The notes under the pieces were generated by a model. The model saw only the letters and a list, made by a program, of their open reading frames with translations. It was not told the origin of the DNA and ran no database searches. DNA of 64,000 nucleotides from Pseudomonas sp. Irchel 3E13 (GTDB taxonomy: Bacteria; Pseudomonadota; Gammaproteobacteria; Pseudomonadales; Pseudomonadaceae), in the NCBI RefSeq assembly GCF_900187455.1, contig NZ_FYDX01000026.1, positions 1-64,000 on the forward strand. The letters are read 5' to 3'. The translations under genes and the position numbers were made by a program. How positions within the stretch are numbered: the first letter of the stretch is position 1; every line of letters starts with the position of its first letter. Of the stretch, positions 1 to 8,074 are shown piece by piece.

Positions 1-127
1 CGATTACATCGAGATGTTCTATAACCCTAAACGCCGACACAGCAGTGCTATGCAGCTGTCTCCAGTAGAGTATGAGAAACGCTATTTCCTGAGCTTGGAG
101 AGTGTCTAGGAAACCAGGGGCGATTCA
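1..127 (+). mobile_element. Right end of an IS3-family (IS51-like) insertion sequence, left part outside the window
   Basis: The stretch carries the last codons of an IS3-type transposase and then a terminal inverted repeat at about 101-127 (AGTGTCTAGGAAACC, then AGGGGCGATTCA). The ending CA and the GGAAACC...GGGGCG pattern match the ends I know for the IS51 group of IS3 elements. The element stops at 127, directly after the last sense codon of the minus-strand gene next to it, so that gene takes its TGA stop from the IS end. Only the right end is visible; the left end and target duplication cannot be checked. Confidence 0.8.
2..109 (+). CDS. IS3-family transposase (OrfB), C-terminal fragment cut by the window edge
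   Basis: The frame starting at base 2 reads 35 residues and then TAG. It includes FYNPKRRHSSAMQLSPVEYE, the classic end of IS3-family integrase-type transposases: the Y-N-x-x-R-x-H-S motif after the catalytic glutamate, then the 'SPxxYE' tail. The DDE catalytic residues lie upstream of the window. OrfB is usually made by programmed frameshifting from OrfA, which cannot be checked here. Family assignment is secure; group (IS51) is an inference from the inverted repeat. Confidence 0.85.
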   Translation, partial: DYIEMFYNPKRRHSSAMQLSPVEYEKRYFLSLESV

Positions 128-574
128 GTTATTCATGGCGTCGTCCGCAAAGCCCTGCAGAAACGCCTGAAACGCGGGAAGCGCATCAGACCCTCCTTCG
201 CCGGGTTCGCCTTGAATCGTCCAGATTGCGCGGCTTTGGCCGTTGCCCAAATCCCTCACTTCCATGGCTGCCCATAGATTACCGATATTGAGGCTGGTAT
301 GGATCAGGCTCCAGGTCATGGTCATTGCCTGGTCGTCGTGGGAGTTGAGTTGTTCGATAACGAAGTTGTTGTCCTTGAAGAGCTTCTTGCGGATCGAGCG
401 CACGCCACTGCCCGTCATCTCGATATGACTCAACGCCGGAATGAATACCGCGAAGCCGGCGAAATTACCGACGATGCTCCAGACACTCGCGGCATCCGCA
501 GCAATATCGACCTGCGAAACGACCTGGCAGCCTTGTGGATTGCGAATCAGCGTATCGGGTTTCAGTGCTTGCAT
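125..574 (-). CDS. pvfD: SRPBCC/polyketide-cyclase-like protein, PvfD/MgoD
   Basis: This 149-residue protein starts at ATG 574 after a good GAGGAG ribosome site, 26 bases behind pvfC. It has the SRPBCC (START-like) helix-grip pattern: an early VSQVDIAADAASVWSIVGNF strand-helix, a G-x-G-x-x-R-x-I strand pair in the middle, and a long C-terminal helix ending FLQGFADDAMNN. SRPBCC proteins bind hydrophobic ligands and sometimes cyclise them. In known pvf/mgo clusters the fourth gene is of this type and its exact chemistry is unclear. The stop codon TGA (125-127) belongs to the neighbouring IS end, so the native C-terminus may have been a few residues longer. Confidence 0.8.
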   Translation of the reverse strand: MQALKPDTLIRNPQGCQVVSQVDIAADAASVWSIVGNFAGFAVFIPALSHIEMTGSGVRSIRKKLFKDNNFVIEQLNSHDDQAMTMTWSLIHTSLNIGNLWAAMEVRDLGNGQSRAIWTIQGEPGEGGSDALPAFQAFLQGFADDAMNN

Positions 575-600
575 GGTGTTGCTCCTCTGGGTGGGATGGA

Positions 601-3600
601 TCAGATGAACTGGATGTCCTGGAGATACCGGCAGCCGCGCGCCAGCAGTGCAGGGCTTTTCTCCGGATAGCGTTCGCCCATGCGTTGCACGCCATCACGG
701 GCGTTGGCGTGGGCAATGTGCGAGATGTCGCCGATGTCTTCCTCGAAGCCGTCGAGATAGAAGCCGAGCACGTCGTACAGGGCGTTGTTGCGGTCGATCT
801 GCTGCAACTGCTGCTGCCAGTGCTCGACGCTGACGAACTCGAATTGCCGACCGCACTGACGAAACGCCGCGACATAGCGTTCCCAGCGCAATGGTTCGGG
901 GTTATGCAGGTTGAACACCGCTTGGGCCGCGCGATAACGACTGACGTGAAAGCCGATGAATCGGGCAAGGAAATCCACGGGCATCAGGTCGAATTCGAGG
1001 TCCAGCGCTGGCACCTGACCCAATTGGAGCGAACCCTTGAGCATCAGCATCAGACGGTTCTTCAGTGGCTGACAGACGCCGCTGTGGCTGTTGAAGCTGA
1101 TATTCCCTGGGCGGAAGAGATTGGCCCACACCCCATCCTGACGAGCCCGTTCCACAAGGCGCTCACCCACCCATTTGCTCAGGTTGTAGCCGTTGCGGAT
1201 GTACAGCGGAGGTGTCGTGGCCGGTGGCTGCTCCAGTACCCGCCCGTGCTCATCCCGGGCGCTGCAGGCTGAAAGGGTAGAGATGAAGTTGAAGATCTTC
1301 TTGCTACGCCCCTCACACAGGCGAAGGCATTCGAATAGCGGCTCTACGTTGTCTGCCGCCAGCGCGGGGTAGTCGAGCACGTGGTTTACCTGCGCCGCGT
1401 TGTGAACAAGCGCGCCATAGCGAAGATCCAGGTCTTCGTAGTCCGTTTCGCTCAATCCGAGTCGGGGTTTCCGAAGATCCGCTTCCAGAACGCGAATCCG
1501 GCGCCAGTCCAGGCCGTCGATGCGGTTGTCGATCACTGCCTGGGCGAAGCGCTCTTCGGCTGAACAACCGTTGCCGCGGCGGACCAGGCAAGCCACCTCC
1601 GTCGCGCCCCAGGAAAGCAGCGCCTCGACGATATGCACGCCGAGAAAGCTGTTGGCCCCGGTGACGATCACCTTGTGCGGGTCACCCAATCGATCGATTG
1701 GCAGCACCTGCAGATCCAGCTCGCGTTCGGCATCGGCCACGGCCTGTGGGTTGAGCGCGCTTGCGTTGATCGCCTCACCGCTGACCAGGCTGGCCAGCCG
1801 TTGCAACGTGGGTGACTCGATGAAGCGATTGATGGAGATGCCTCGACCGAAGCGGTCACGCAGTGCCAGCAACAGCCGCGATAGCAGGATCGAATGCCCG
1901 CCCAGGTTGAAGAAGCTGTCGTCGGTCGAGATGTCCTCTTGCGGCAGTTCCAGCAGCTCGCTCCATAGCTCCAGCAGTTGTTTTTCCAGAGGGTCCGCGG
2001 CGGGTACGTGCGACCGCTGTCCGGAAAACTCGACCCGCGTTGCCAAGAGCGCACGGCGATCAACCTTGCCGTTGCTCGTGTAGGGCATTCGCACAAGTTC
2101 CTGATAGAGCAGGGGGCGCATGTAGTCGGGCAGGTGCTGCCGGGCATGGGCGCGAAGCGCTTCGACAGCATCGGGATGACGGGGCTGCGCGAGAAACGCC
2201 AGCACCCGGCGTTGCTCATCGATCACCACGGCAACCTGAGCGAACAGCCGACTGGCGCGCAGGCAATGTTCGATCTCTTCCGGTTCAACTCGAAACCCAC
2301 GGATCTTCACCTGATTGTCGCGGCGCCCGCAGATTTCGATGCCGTTGACGGTCCATCGAGCGAGGTCGCCCGTGCGGTACAGGCGCAAATACTCACTCCC
2401 CGGTAGCTCAAGGCTGATGAAGCGTTCCGCAGACAATTGCGGATTGTTCAGATAGCCCAGACCAACGCCGGCGCCGCTGATGTACAGCTCGCCGACGCCA
2501 TCCTGCGGGACGGGCTCAAGCCCCTCATCGAGCAGCAACACGCGGGTGTTGGCGATCGGCAGCCCGATATCGCGGTTGCTGTCGCCGACGCTGAACACCC
2601 GGGTGGTGGCCAGCACCGTGGTTTCAGTCGGGCCATAGATGTTGTGAACGTGGCACCGCCCGGCCAGGCGCTCGATGACCTCCGGCTCGCACACATCGCC
2701 GCCGGTGATCAGGTGCTGCAGGCTGGTGTCCTCCAGTTTCAGCAGGCTGAGTAGGGCGGGGGGTAAAAAGGCGTGGCTGACTTCCTGTCGGTGGATTAGA
2801 TCTTCCAGCCGCGCGGGATCCCGCCGCTGGTTTTCATCCGGCACCACCAGTTCGGCACCGCAGACCCAGGTGGGGAGGATGTCGAGCAACGAGGCATCGA
2901 AGTTGATCGTGGAGAACTGTAGCACCCGGCTCTGTGGGCTCAGTTGCACATGGTCGCCGTACCAGGCCTGGAAGTGGCTGAGGTTGCCTTGGCTCAGCAG
3001 CACGCCTTTCGGTTGGCCGGTGGTGCCGGAGGTGTAGATGGCGACACAGGGTTCATCTGTGTTGGGTCGGCGCTGCATAAGCCCGGACAGGGGTTGCGGT
3101 GCCGGCGGGGGAAGGTGACTCAGGTCCAGTCTGGGAATTGACTCATCACACGCTGGGAAACTTCCGTCATGAATCAGCACCGTTGCGTTGGCGTTTTTCA
3201 GAATGAAGCGCAGCCGCTCGGCCGGGGTATCTGGATCCAGTGGCAGGTAGATGGCGGCACAGCCGAGGACCGCCAGAAGGCTCGCATACAACGCCAGCGA
3301 CTTCGGCAGGCAGATCGCGATCAGCGCCGTGTCGTACCGATCAGCGGTCGGCAGCAGCGTCAGCAATTGCTGCTGAATCGCCAGCGCTTGAGCATGCAAC
3401 GCCGCGTAACTGATGCGCTGACCATCGACGTTCAAGGCCGGGTGCCTGGCGTGAACCAGTAGGCTGTGTTCGAGGCGCTCGATGAGCGGCGTGTGGCTTT
3501 CCCGCAGCAGCGAGGCATGTTCGCGACGATTGAACACATGGAAGTAGGCCAGTCGCTCCAGCCAGCAAAGCGTCTGCTCATGGGGTTGTTGCGTAGGGGG

Positions 3601-4038
3601 AACAACGGCGGCTTCGCGAAAGTACTCCGGGTTACGCGAGAAACGGCTGACATGCAGCGCCACACGTTCTTGCAGGCTATCGAGAACCGTCAAACGCAGT
3701 TGTTGGCCGTTGCCTGAGCATTCCTTCGCCACAGGTTGCCGGTCGATCAAGCGTTGAGCCTTGGCGGTGCCGGACCAGTAGAGCAATTCCAGCTCAGGCA
3801 GCTCGTCGACATCCAGGCTGCTGCTGGCCACCCGCACGCTGAGGTGCGGGCAGCCCCCGAGCGCCGGTACGTCCAGGCTACCGTCCTCGATCAACAGGTG
3901 CGGGGTGACAAAAGGGCATGCCTCCAGCAGCGCTGTGTCGATGGCGTGATGCAGCGTATGGCCGTGCTGTTCCAGTTCGTCGCGCAGCCGGGCAAGGGCC
4001 GGGCTCCTGCCGGCCAGCAGGATATCCAGGCGCCTCAT
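601..4038 (-). CDS. pvfC: Nonribosomal-peptide-synthetase-like enzyme (A-T-reductase), PvfC/MgoA
   Basis: The protein has 1145 residues. Residues 1-190 form an N-terminal region I cannot classify. An adenylation domain follows at about 190-665, with YTSGTTGQPKGV near 335, IYGPTETT near 477, YRTGDLARW, GRRDNQVKIRGFRVEP and a SNGKVDRR lysine motif. A carrier domain spans about 685-755, with its phosphopantetheine serine in FFNLGGHS near 716. A Lys2-type NAD(P)H thioester reductase runs from about 785 to the end, with VTGANSFLGVHIVEALL. The enzyme should load an amino acid (valine or leucine in known relatives), tether it and release it reductively as an aldehyde. The ATG at 4038 overlaps the pvfB stop (ATGA), which decides the start. 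Confidence 0.9.
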   Translation of the reverse strand: MRRLDILLAGRSPALARLRDELEQHGHTLHHAIDTALLEACPFVTPHLLIEDGSLDVPALGGCPHLSVRVASSSLDVDELPELELLYWSGTAKAQRLIDRQPVAKECSGNGQQLRLTVLDSLQERVALHVSRFSRNPEYFREAAVVPPTQQPHEQTLCWLERLAYFHVFNRREHASLLRESHTPLIERLEHSLLVHARHPALNVDGQRISYAALHAQALAIQQQLLTLLPTADRYDTALIAICLPKSLALYASLLAVLGCAAIYLPLDPDTPAERLRFILKNANATVLIHDGSFPACDESIPRLDLSHLPPPAPQPLSGLMQRRPNTDEPCVAIYTSGTTGQPKGVLLSQGNLSHFQAWYGDHVQLSPQSRVLQFSTINFDASLLDILPTWVCGAELVVPDENQRRDPARLEDLIHRQEVSHAFLPPALLSLLKLEDTSLQHLITGGDVCEPEVIERLAGRCHVHNIYGPTETTVLATTRVFSVGDSNRDIGLPIANTRVLLLDEGLEPVPQDGVGELYISGAGVGLGYLNNPQLSAERFISLELPGSEYLRLYRTGDLARWTVNGIEICGRRDNQVKIRGFRVEPEEIEHCLRASRLFAQVAVVIDEQRRVLAFLAQPRHPDAVEALRAHARQHLPDYMRPLLYQELVRMPYTSNGKVDRRALLATRVEFSGQRSHVPAADPLEKQLLELWSELLELPQEDISTDDSFFNLGGHSILLSRLLLALRDRFGRGISINRFIESPTLQRLASLVSGEAINASALNPQAVADAERELDLQVLPIDRLGDPHKVIVTGANSFLGVHIVEALLSWGATEVACLVRRGNGCSAEERFAQAVIDNRIDGLDWRRIRVLEADLRKPRLGLSETDYEDLDLRYGALVHNAAQVNHVLDYPALAADNVEPLFECLRLCEGRSKKIFNFISTLSACSARDEHGRVLEQPPATTPPLYIRNGYNLSKWVGERLVERARQDGVWANLFRPGNISFNSHSGVCQPLKNRLMLMLKGSLQLGQVPALDLEFDLMPVDFLARFIGFHVSRYRAAQAVFNLHNPEPLRWERYVAAFRQCGRQFEFVSVEHWQQQLQQIDRNNALYDVLGFYLDGFEEDIGDISHIAHANARDGVQRMGERYPEKSPALLARGCRYLQDIQFI

Positions 4039-4979
4039 GACGTGCTCCCTGACGGCAGGTATTCGGCCAGGGCCTGTTGCACGCAAGTCGCGTCGAGCAG
4101 TGAGCTGCTTCTGAAAAAACGCAGGATGTTGCCCAACAGCGGGTGCTGGTGATTGATCGGCCAGGCCATGGCCGTCACCTCGGCGCGCAGCGCGCAGGCC
4201 ACGTGATCCGGCACCTCGAGCGCGGCGATCAACTGATGGTCGAAGGCTTTCTGGATGTCGTTGGTCAGGTAATGGCCGATGAACACCGGCAGAAGCTGGG
4301 CGATGTGTTCTCGGTCCTGTTCGGGTGCCTGGCTCCAGTAGATGCGTGTCAGGCGAGCCCAGAAGGTCGAATGGCGACCTTCATCGAGCAGGTGATCGGC
4401 CATCAGCCCCTTGATCGAGGGTTTGACGCTGTCATCGCGGGCGAACGCGGCAACATCGTTGGTCAGGGTGTTTTCCGCGATGCCCACGCAAATCAGTTCC
4501 ACCGCGTCGCGCAGGTGCTCCGGGGCCAGTGCGAGGGCGGCGGGAATGGCCCGGCTCAGTTCGATTTCCGCGGGCAGGGCGATGGGCTTGATGCCGGTCA
4601 GCTCGACGGTCTGCTGCATGAAGTCCATGGCCACCAGAGCGTGGTAGTCCTCATCCACCACCACGGTCATGGCGTCGTAGCGGCAGGCGAAGGGGAAGCG
4701 CACGGCGAAGCGGTCCTTGGCGATGGCCCGGGCGGTGCGGTCGACGATTTCGGTCTCGAAGATCACCACATCGTTGATGAACTTGTAGAGGCTCTGGACC
4801 AGGGCGAAATCGCGCAGGTGCGGGCATTCGCGAATAAAGGTGTCGCTGAGCACCAGCGGCTGGCGGCTGAGCGGATAGATCAGCCGCTCGTCGTCCTCAA
4901 CCTGGCGCCGCGGCCGGGTGCGGATGGTGGCGCGGCTCTCCCAGCTCTCGGCGAAGGATTGGTAGTCGAGGCTGTTCAT
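4035..4979 (-). CDS. pvfB: Di-iron N-oxygenase of the AurF family, PvfB/MgoC
   Basis: A 314-residue protein resembling p-aminobenzoate N-oxygenase AurF, a non-haem di-iron enzyme that oxidises amino groups. Visible ligand-type motifs are DEDYHALVAMDF (E-x-x-H), ICVGIAENTLTNDV and DHLLDEGRHSTFW (D-E-x-x-H), spaced as in ferritin-like di-iron folds. In pvf/mgo/ham pathways this enzyme N-oxygenates the amino acid, or its carrier-bound form, to create the N-O bond of the signal. It overlaps the genes on both sides by four bases (ATGA), so the operon is translationally coupled. Confidence 0.88.
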   Translation of the reverse strand: MNSLDYQSFAESWESRATIRTRPRRQVEDDERLIYPLSRQPLVLSDTFIRECPHLRDFALVQSLYKFINDVVIFETEIVDRTARAIAKDRFAVRFPFACRYDAMTVVVDEDYHALVAMDFMQQTVELTGIKPIALPAEIELSRAIPAALALAPEHLRDAVELICVGIAENTLTNDVAAFARDDSVKPSIKGLMADHLLDEGRHSTFWARLTRIYWSQAPEQDREHIAQLLPVFIGHYLTNDIQKAFDHQLIAALEVPDHVACALRAEVTAMAWPINHQHPLLGNILRFFRSSSLLDATCVQQALAEYLPSGSTS

Positions 4980-5752
4980 AGGCTGGCCTCGGTGATGTCC
5001 GCGTGCATCGACAGCCGCAAGCGATCCCAGAATGCCAGGCGGCTCTCCACGGCAGCGATGGCGGCGGTGTAGACCTCGCGTTCGCGCTGAGGGTCGCCAT
5101 TGACCAGGCGTGCCAGCAGTTGCTCGGCAGCGGGGCCGTGGTCGTCGGAGTCGACCTCGATGTGCCGTTGCAAGTAATAGCGGAACGTCGGGGCGTGGCT
5201 GCCGGTGATGCCCCAGTCGTCAAGGATGCGCTGGAACATGGTCGGGATGACGCTTTCGCGGCCATGCAGGAACGCTGCGGCAACGACATGGGCGGGCGCA
5301 TTGAGCGCGGTATCCAGCGTCTGCTCGACAAAATGCCGGGCGGCCTCGCTGGCACCCGCTTCATGCAGGGCGGCCCGGTGGTGCAGGCCGTCGCGCTGTA
5401 GCAGGACAAAGCGCTCGATGCTCTGCGTGCGCGCGCCGACCTCGCGCATCGCATCCAGATACAACTCGAAGTGGCTGTAATGACCCTGCTCCAGGCGGTC
5501 ATCCGACTCTTCACCCAGCACGATCTCATTGATCAAGCGCGCGGCTTTGGGGTCTTGGGGCGGTAACCAGGGCAGCCGGGTGCAGGTCAGTTCCTGCTGC
5601 AGGCGCTTGGTCAGGGACATGAAATCCCAGACGGCGAACACATGGGTTTCCATGAACCGGCGCAGGACCGGCAGCGAGTCGATTTCAGCGAAGACAGGAT
5701 GACGCGCCAATTCGTTTTTCTTTTCATGCAGAAGGTGTTCGAGCCTGTTCAT
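4976..5752 (-). CDS. pvfA: Haem-oxygenase-like DUF3050 protein, PvfA/MgoB
   Basis: This 258-residue helical protein has the DUF3050 pattern: an N-terminal LLHEKKNELARHPVFAEI segment, then FMETHVFAVWDFMSLTKRLQ, LINEIVLGEESDD and HIEVDSDDHGP. The His/Glu/Asp residues are spaced as in haem-oxygenase-like di-iron proteins. I chose ATG 5752 over the earlier in-frame ATG at 5887 because an AAGGAAC ribosome site sits six bases upstream and conserved sequence begins here. It is the first gene of the pvf/mgo-type operon. Its role in the pathway is not settled in the literature I know; an oxidative step is a reasonable guess. Confidence 0.85.
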   Translation of the reverse strand: MNRLEHLLHEKKNELARHPVFAEIDSLPVLRRFMETHVFAVWDFMSLTKRLQQELTCTRLPWLPPQDPKAARLINEIVLGEESDDRLEQGHYSHFELYLDAMREVGARTQSIERFVLLQRDGLHHRAALHEAGASEAARHFVEQTLDTALNAPAHVVAAAFLHGRESVIPTMFQRILDDWGITGSHAPTFRYYLQRHIEVDSDDHGPAAEQLLARLVNGDPQREREVYTAAIAAVESRLAFWDRLRLSMHADITEASL

Positions 5753-6394
5753 TGCAAGTTCCTTTTTAAACTTCGCGACGTGGAAGTTGGTGTCCGGGAT
5801 AGTTTTGATAGTTGCCAGGCAGGTTATTTCAGGTGACAGAAATCCCCTGGACTGAATCGCCAGTGAAAACGAGTTGATGACATGCAAGTTGCCGAGTGCA
5901 GCGCGGGCCGTGGCGTTGGCCAGGTAAGCCGGGCGTTCTCCGGTGATCGAAAGCTAAGGCAACTTTTCAATGTTCTGCAAGAGGCGGTGTTGGATATATT
6001 TCAAAGCGTGTTTTTCAAGGTTGATAGTTGCTCTTTAAAACAACTTCTATTTGTTTTATTGGGGTGAGAGTGTCCGCCTCGGCTATAAAGGGCCAAAGTT
6101 TTAATGCGGCGAGTGAATGCCTCACTCCGGGCACTTTTTTACGTGGGATGTTGCAGATTCGAATGTGAGGGGCAGCTGATCGTTATCGGCTCCTGCCCGG
6201 GGATGAGGCTCCTTCTGCAGGTCAATGAGGAGCACGCAACCGGGCCATGCAAAGGCCGATCAGGGCTGCGTGCTGGACTTAGAGTGTGCAGCAAACGCGC
6301 GGGCTGTCATGGAATTGGGTGGTGCAGGGGAAGGTGCCGCCGAGACGGGAGGCGCATCAGGACCGCTGGCGCGGCCCATGGCGGGCAGGGAGGG
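5753..6394. other. 640-base non-coding stretch upstream of the pvf operon
   Basis: No convincing gene on either strand; the long plus-strand open frames have no ribosome site and no protein-like sequence. The part next to pvfA (about 5770-6060) is AT-rich and should hold the operon promoter and 5' leader. A short inverted repeat, AGTTG with CAACT, lies near 6015-6050 on the minus strand. A terminator-like hairpin pointing the other way lies at 6111-6140. In relatives this operon is controlled by GacS/GacA; I see no site that proves this here. Confidence 0.5.
6111..6140 (+). terminator. Possible intrinsic terminator, plus strand
   Basis: GAGTGA (6111-6116) pairs with TCACTC (6122-6127) over a five-base loop, and a run of six T follows at 6135-6140. 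No plus-strand gene precedes it, so it may end an unannotated small RNA or simply be a chance hairpin. Confidence 0.35.
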
Positions 6395-7087
6395 TTACGG
6401 CTTGGGTTGTTTGTCGAGGTAGCCGCGGATGGTTTTCAGGGCATTGCTCAGGTGGCGGTGAAGAATCGCCACGGCGTCTTCGATGGCTTTGTCGTTGGCG
6501 GCGTCGACCAGGCCGTTGTGGTCGTCTTGGGTCAGCTTGCCCAGTCCCATCGAGGACAGGTGGAAACGCAGGAAGCGTTCTTCCTGGCACAGCTCGTTGT
6601 CGATCAGGCGCAGCAGCTTCTTGCTCCGCGCCTTGCTGTACAGGGTCATGTGGAACAGCCGGTTCAGGCGACCGATTTCAGAGTGGCGGGTTTCGTTCTC
6701 AAGCTGGCGGATGTAATCGCGGGCCAGGGCGATGTCGTTGGCGTCGAGCATCGGAATGGACTGGCGCAGCGCTTCGGTTTCGAGCATCTCGCGCAGTTCG
6801 TAGGTTTCGACGGCGTCTTCGCCGATCAGCGGAGCGACCACGGCACCCTTGTGCGCCACGACTTCGAGCAGCCCCTGCGCTTCGAGCTGGCGCAGGGCCT
6901 CGCGCACCGGCATGCGGCTGACGCCAAACAGGGTCGCCAGCTCTTGCTGACGCAATGCCATGCCGGGTGCCAGGCGTCCGTCGAGAATGGCGCCGCGCAG
7001 GCGCTCCTCGATCACGCTTCGCGCGAGGTGCGGGGGTACCTGTTCGTCGCCCAGGATGGTGTTGAGGAGTTTGGATTTTCCGGCCAC
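6395..7087 (-). CDS. GntR-family transcriptional regulator with FCD ligand domain
   Basis: About 230 residues. The N-terminal winged helix shows ELATLFGVSRMPVREALRQL and QGLLEVVAHKGAVVAPL, typical of GntR proteins. The rest is an all-helical FCD domain (ELREMLETEALRQSI, LNRLFHMTLY, DDHNGLVDAANDK) that binds carboxylates, often through a metal. I place the start at GTG 7087. A TTG at 7114 is also in frame, but it lies inside a perfect 12-base palindrome that looks like the operator. The target is unknown. It lies between the pvf operon and lapG without clear functional linkage to either. Confidence 0.85.
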   Translation of the reverse strand: MAGKSKLLNTILGDEQVPPHLARSVIEERLRGAILDGRLAPGMALRQQELATLFGVSRMPVREALRQLEAQGLLEVVAHKGAVVAPLIGEDAVETYELREMLETEALRQSIPMLDANDIALARDYIRQLENETRHSEIGRLNRLFHMTLYSKARSKKLLRLIDNELCQEERFLRFHLSSMGLGKLTQDDHNGLVDAANDKAIEDAVAILHRHLSNALKTIRGYLDKQPKP

Positions 7088-7103
7088 GCTACTTCTGCCC
7101 AAT

Positions 7104-7115
7104 ATTGGATCCAAT
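7104..7115. promoter_or_regulatory. Palindromic operator ATTGGATCCAAT, probable GntR autoregulatory site
   Basis: A perfect 12-base palindrome sits directly upstream of the GntR gene. FCD-type GntR regulators commonly bind short palindromes of the TTGGATCCAA type and repress themselves. Its position over the alternative TTG start favours the GTG start at 7087. Confidence 0.55.
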
Positions 7116-7303
7116 CAAGCTAGTAATGGAGGCGATCCTTGTCAAACCTTCGGTTTGAACTATTCCGGCCTGTGGATAAGAGGTCTTGGTGGGGAACCGC
7201 GGTGCTATCGTGAATGAACTCTCGATTTAAGGGAAGCACCGCTCCGGCATGGCCTCGAACCCTCCGTCGGGTGCGTTTTGGCTGATATCACGGTGATTGC
7301 TCG

Positions 7304-8065
7304 GTGTCATTGTCTTTTCCCCGCTCAGGCGTCACCATCGGCGCTTTCCAGGGACTTCGCGGACCGTTCGTCTTGGCGATACGTTGGGCTGTTTATCTGA
7401 CCATGCGCCGGGTGGGGCTGGCTCTGTTGCTTGGCCTGGCGCTGCTGGGCGGATTGCGTGCGGACTGGGATTTTTCCCAGATCAGCCGCAAGGCCCAGGC
7501 CCTGTATGGCCCACTGGGCGCCGGCCAGCAGCGTATCGACGCCTGGCAGCAATTGCTGGCGACGAAAAAGCAGCTCGGCGATGCCGAACGTCTGGAGGTG
7601 GTCAACCAGTTCTTCAATCGGCAACTGCGCTACGAGGAGGACATCGACCTGTGGCACGAAGTCGATTACTGGGCAACGCCAATCCAGTCGCTGATCAAGG
7701 GCGCGGGGGATTGTGAAGATTACGCCATCGCCAAGTATTTCAGCCTGCGCCGTCTCGGCATCCCTGCGGACAAGCTGCGCATCACCTACGTCAAGGCCCT
7801 GCGCCAGAACCGCGCGCACATGGTCCTGACCTACTATTCAAGCCCTGACGCCATGCCCCTGGTACTCGACAGCCTGATCGACGCGATCAAGCCGGCCAGC
7901 CAGCGTACCGACCTGTTGCCGGTATACGCCTTCAACGGTGAAGGTTTGTGGCTGACGGGCGCTGCGGGCAACAAGAAAGTGGGCGATACCAAGCGCCTGT
8001 CGCGCTGGCAGGATCTGTTAAAGAAGATGCAGGCAGAAGGATTCCCTGCCGAGCCGGTCTACTGA
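7304..8065 (+). CDS. lapG: Periplasmic cysteine protease LapG
   Basis: This protein belongs to the transglutaminase-like (BTLCP) peptidases. The catalytic cysteine is in IKGAGDCEDYAIAKY, the histidine in NRAHMVLTYY, and an aspartate follows in MPLVLDSLID. A hydrophobic segment (VGLALLLGLALLGGL) near the N-terminus acts as signal sequence. The first codon is uncertain: GTG at 7304 gives 253 residues, and the ATG of MRRVGLALLL gives about 220. LapG cuts the N-terminal region of LapA at a TAAG motif, releasing the adhesin. It is followed after nine bases by lapD, which controls it. Confidence 0.93.
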   Translation: MSLSFPRSGVTIGAFQGLRGPFVLAIRWAVYLTMRRVGLALLLGLALLGGLRADWDFSQISRKAQALYGPLGAGQQRIDAWQQLLATKKQLGDAERLEVVNQFFNRQLRYEEDIDLWHEVDYWATPIQSLIKGAGDCEDYAIAKYFSLRRLGIPADKLRITYVKALRQNRAHMVLTYYSSPDAMPLVLDSLIDAIKPASQRTDLLPVYAFNGEGLWLTGAAGNKKVGDTKRLSRWQDLLKKMQAEGFPAEPVY

Positions 8066-8074
8066 GGAGCTCAG

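Noticed and set aside
535..1272. Plus-strand open frame of 245 codons over pvfC
   Set aside because: Antisense shadow of a clear NRPS gene in high-GC DNA, with no independent signal.
6104..7123. Plus-strand open frame of 339 codons over the GntR gene
   Set aside because: Antisense to a well-supported regulator; composition is typical of shadow frames.
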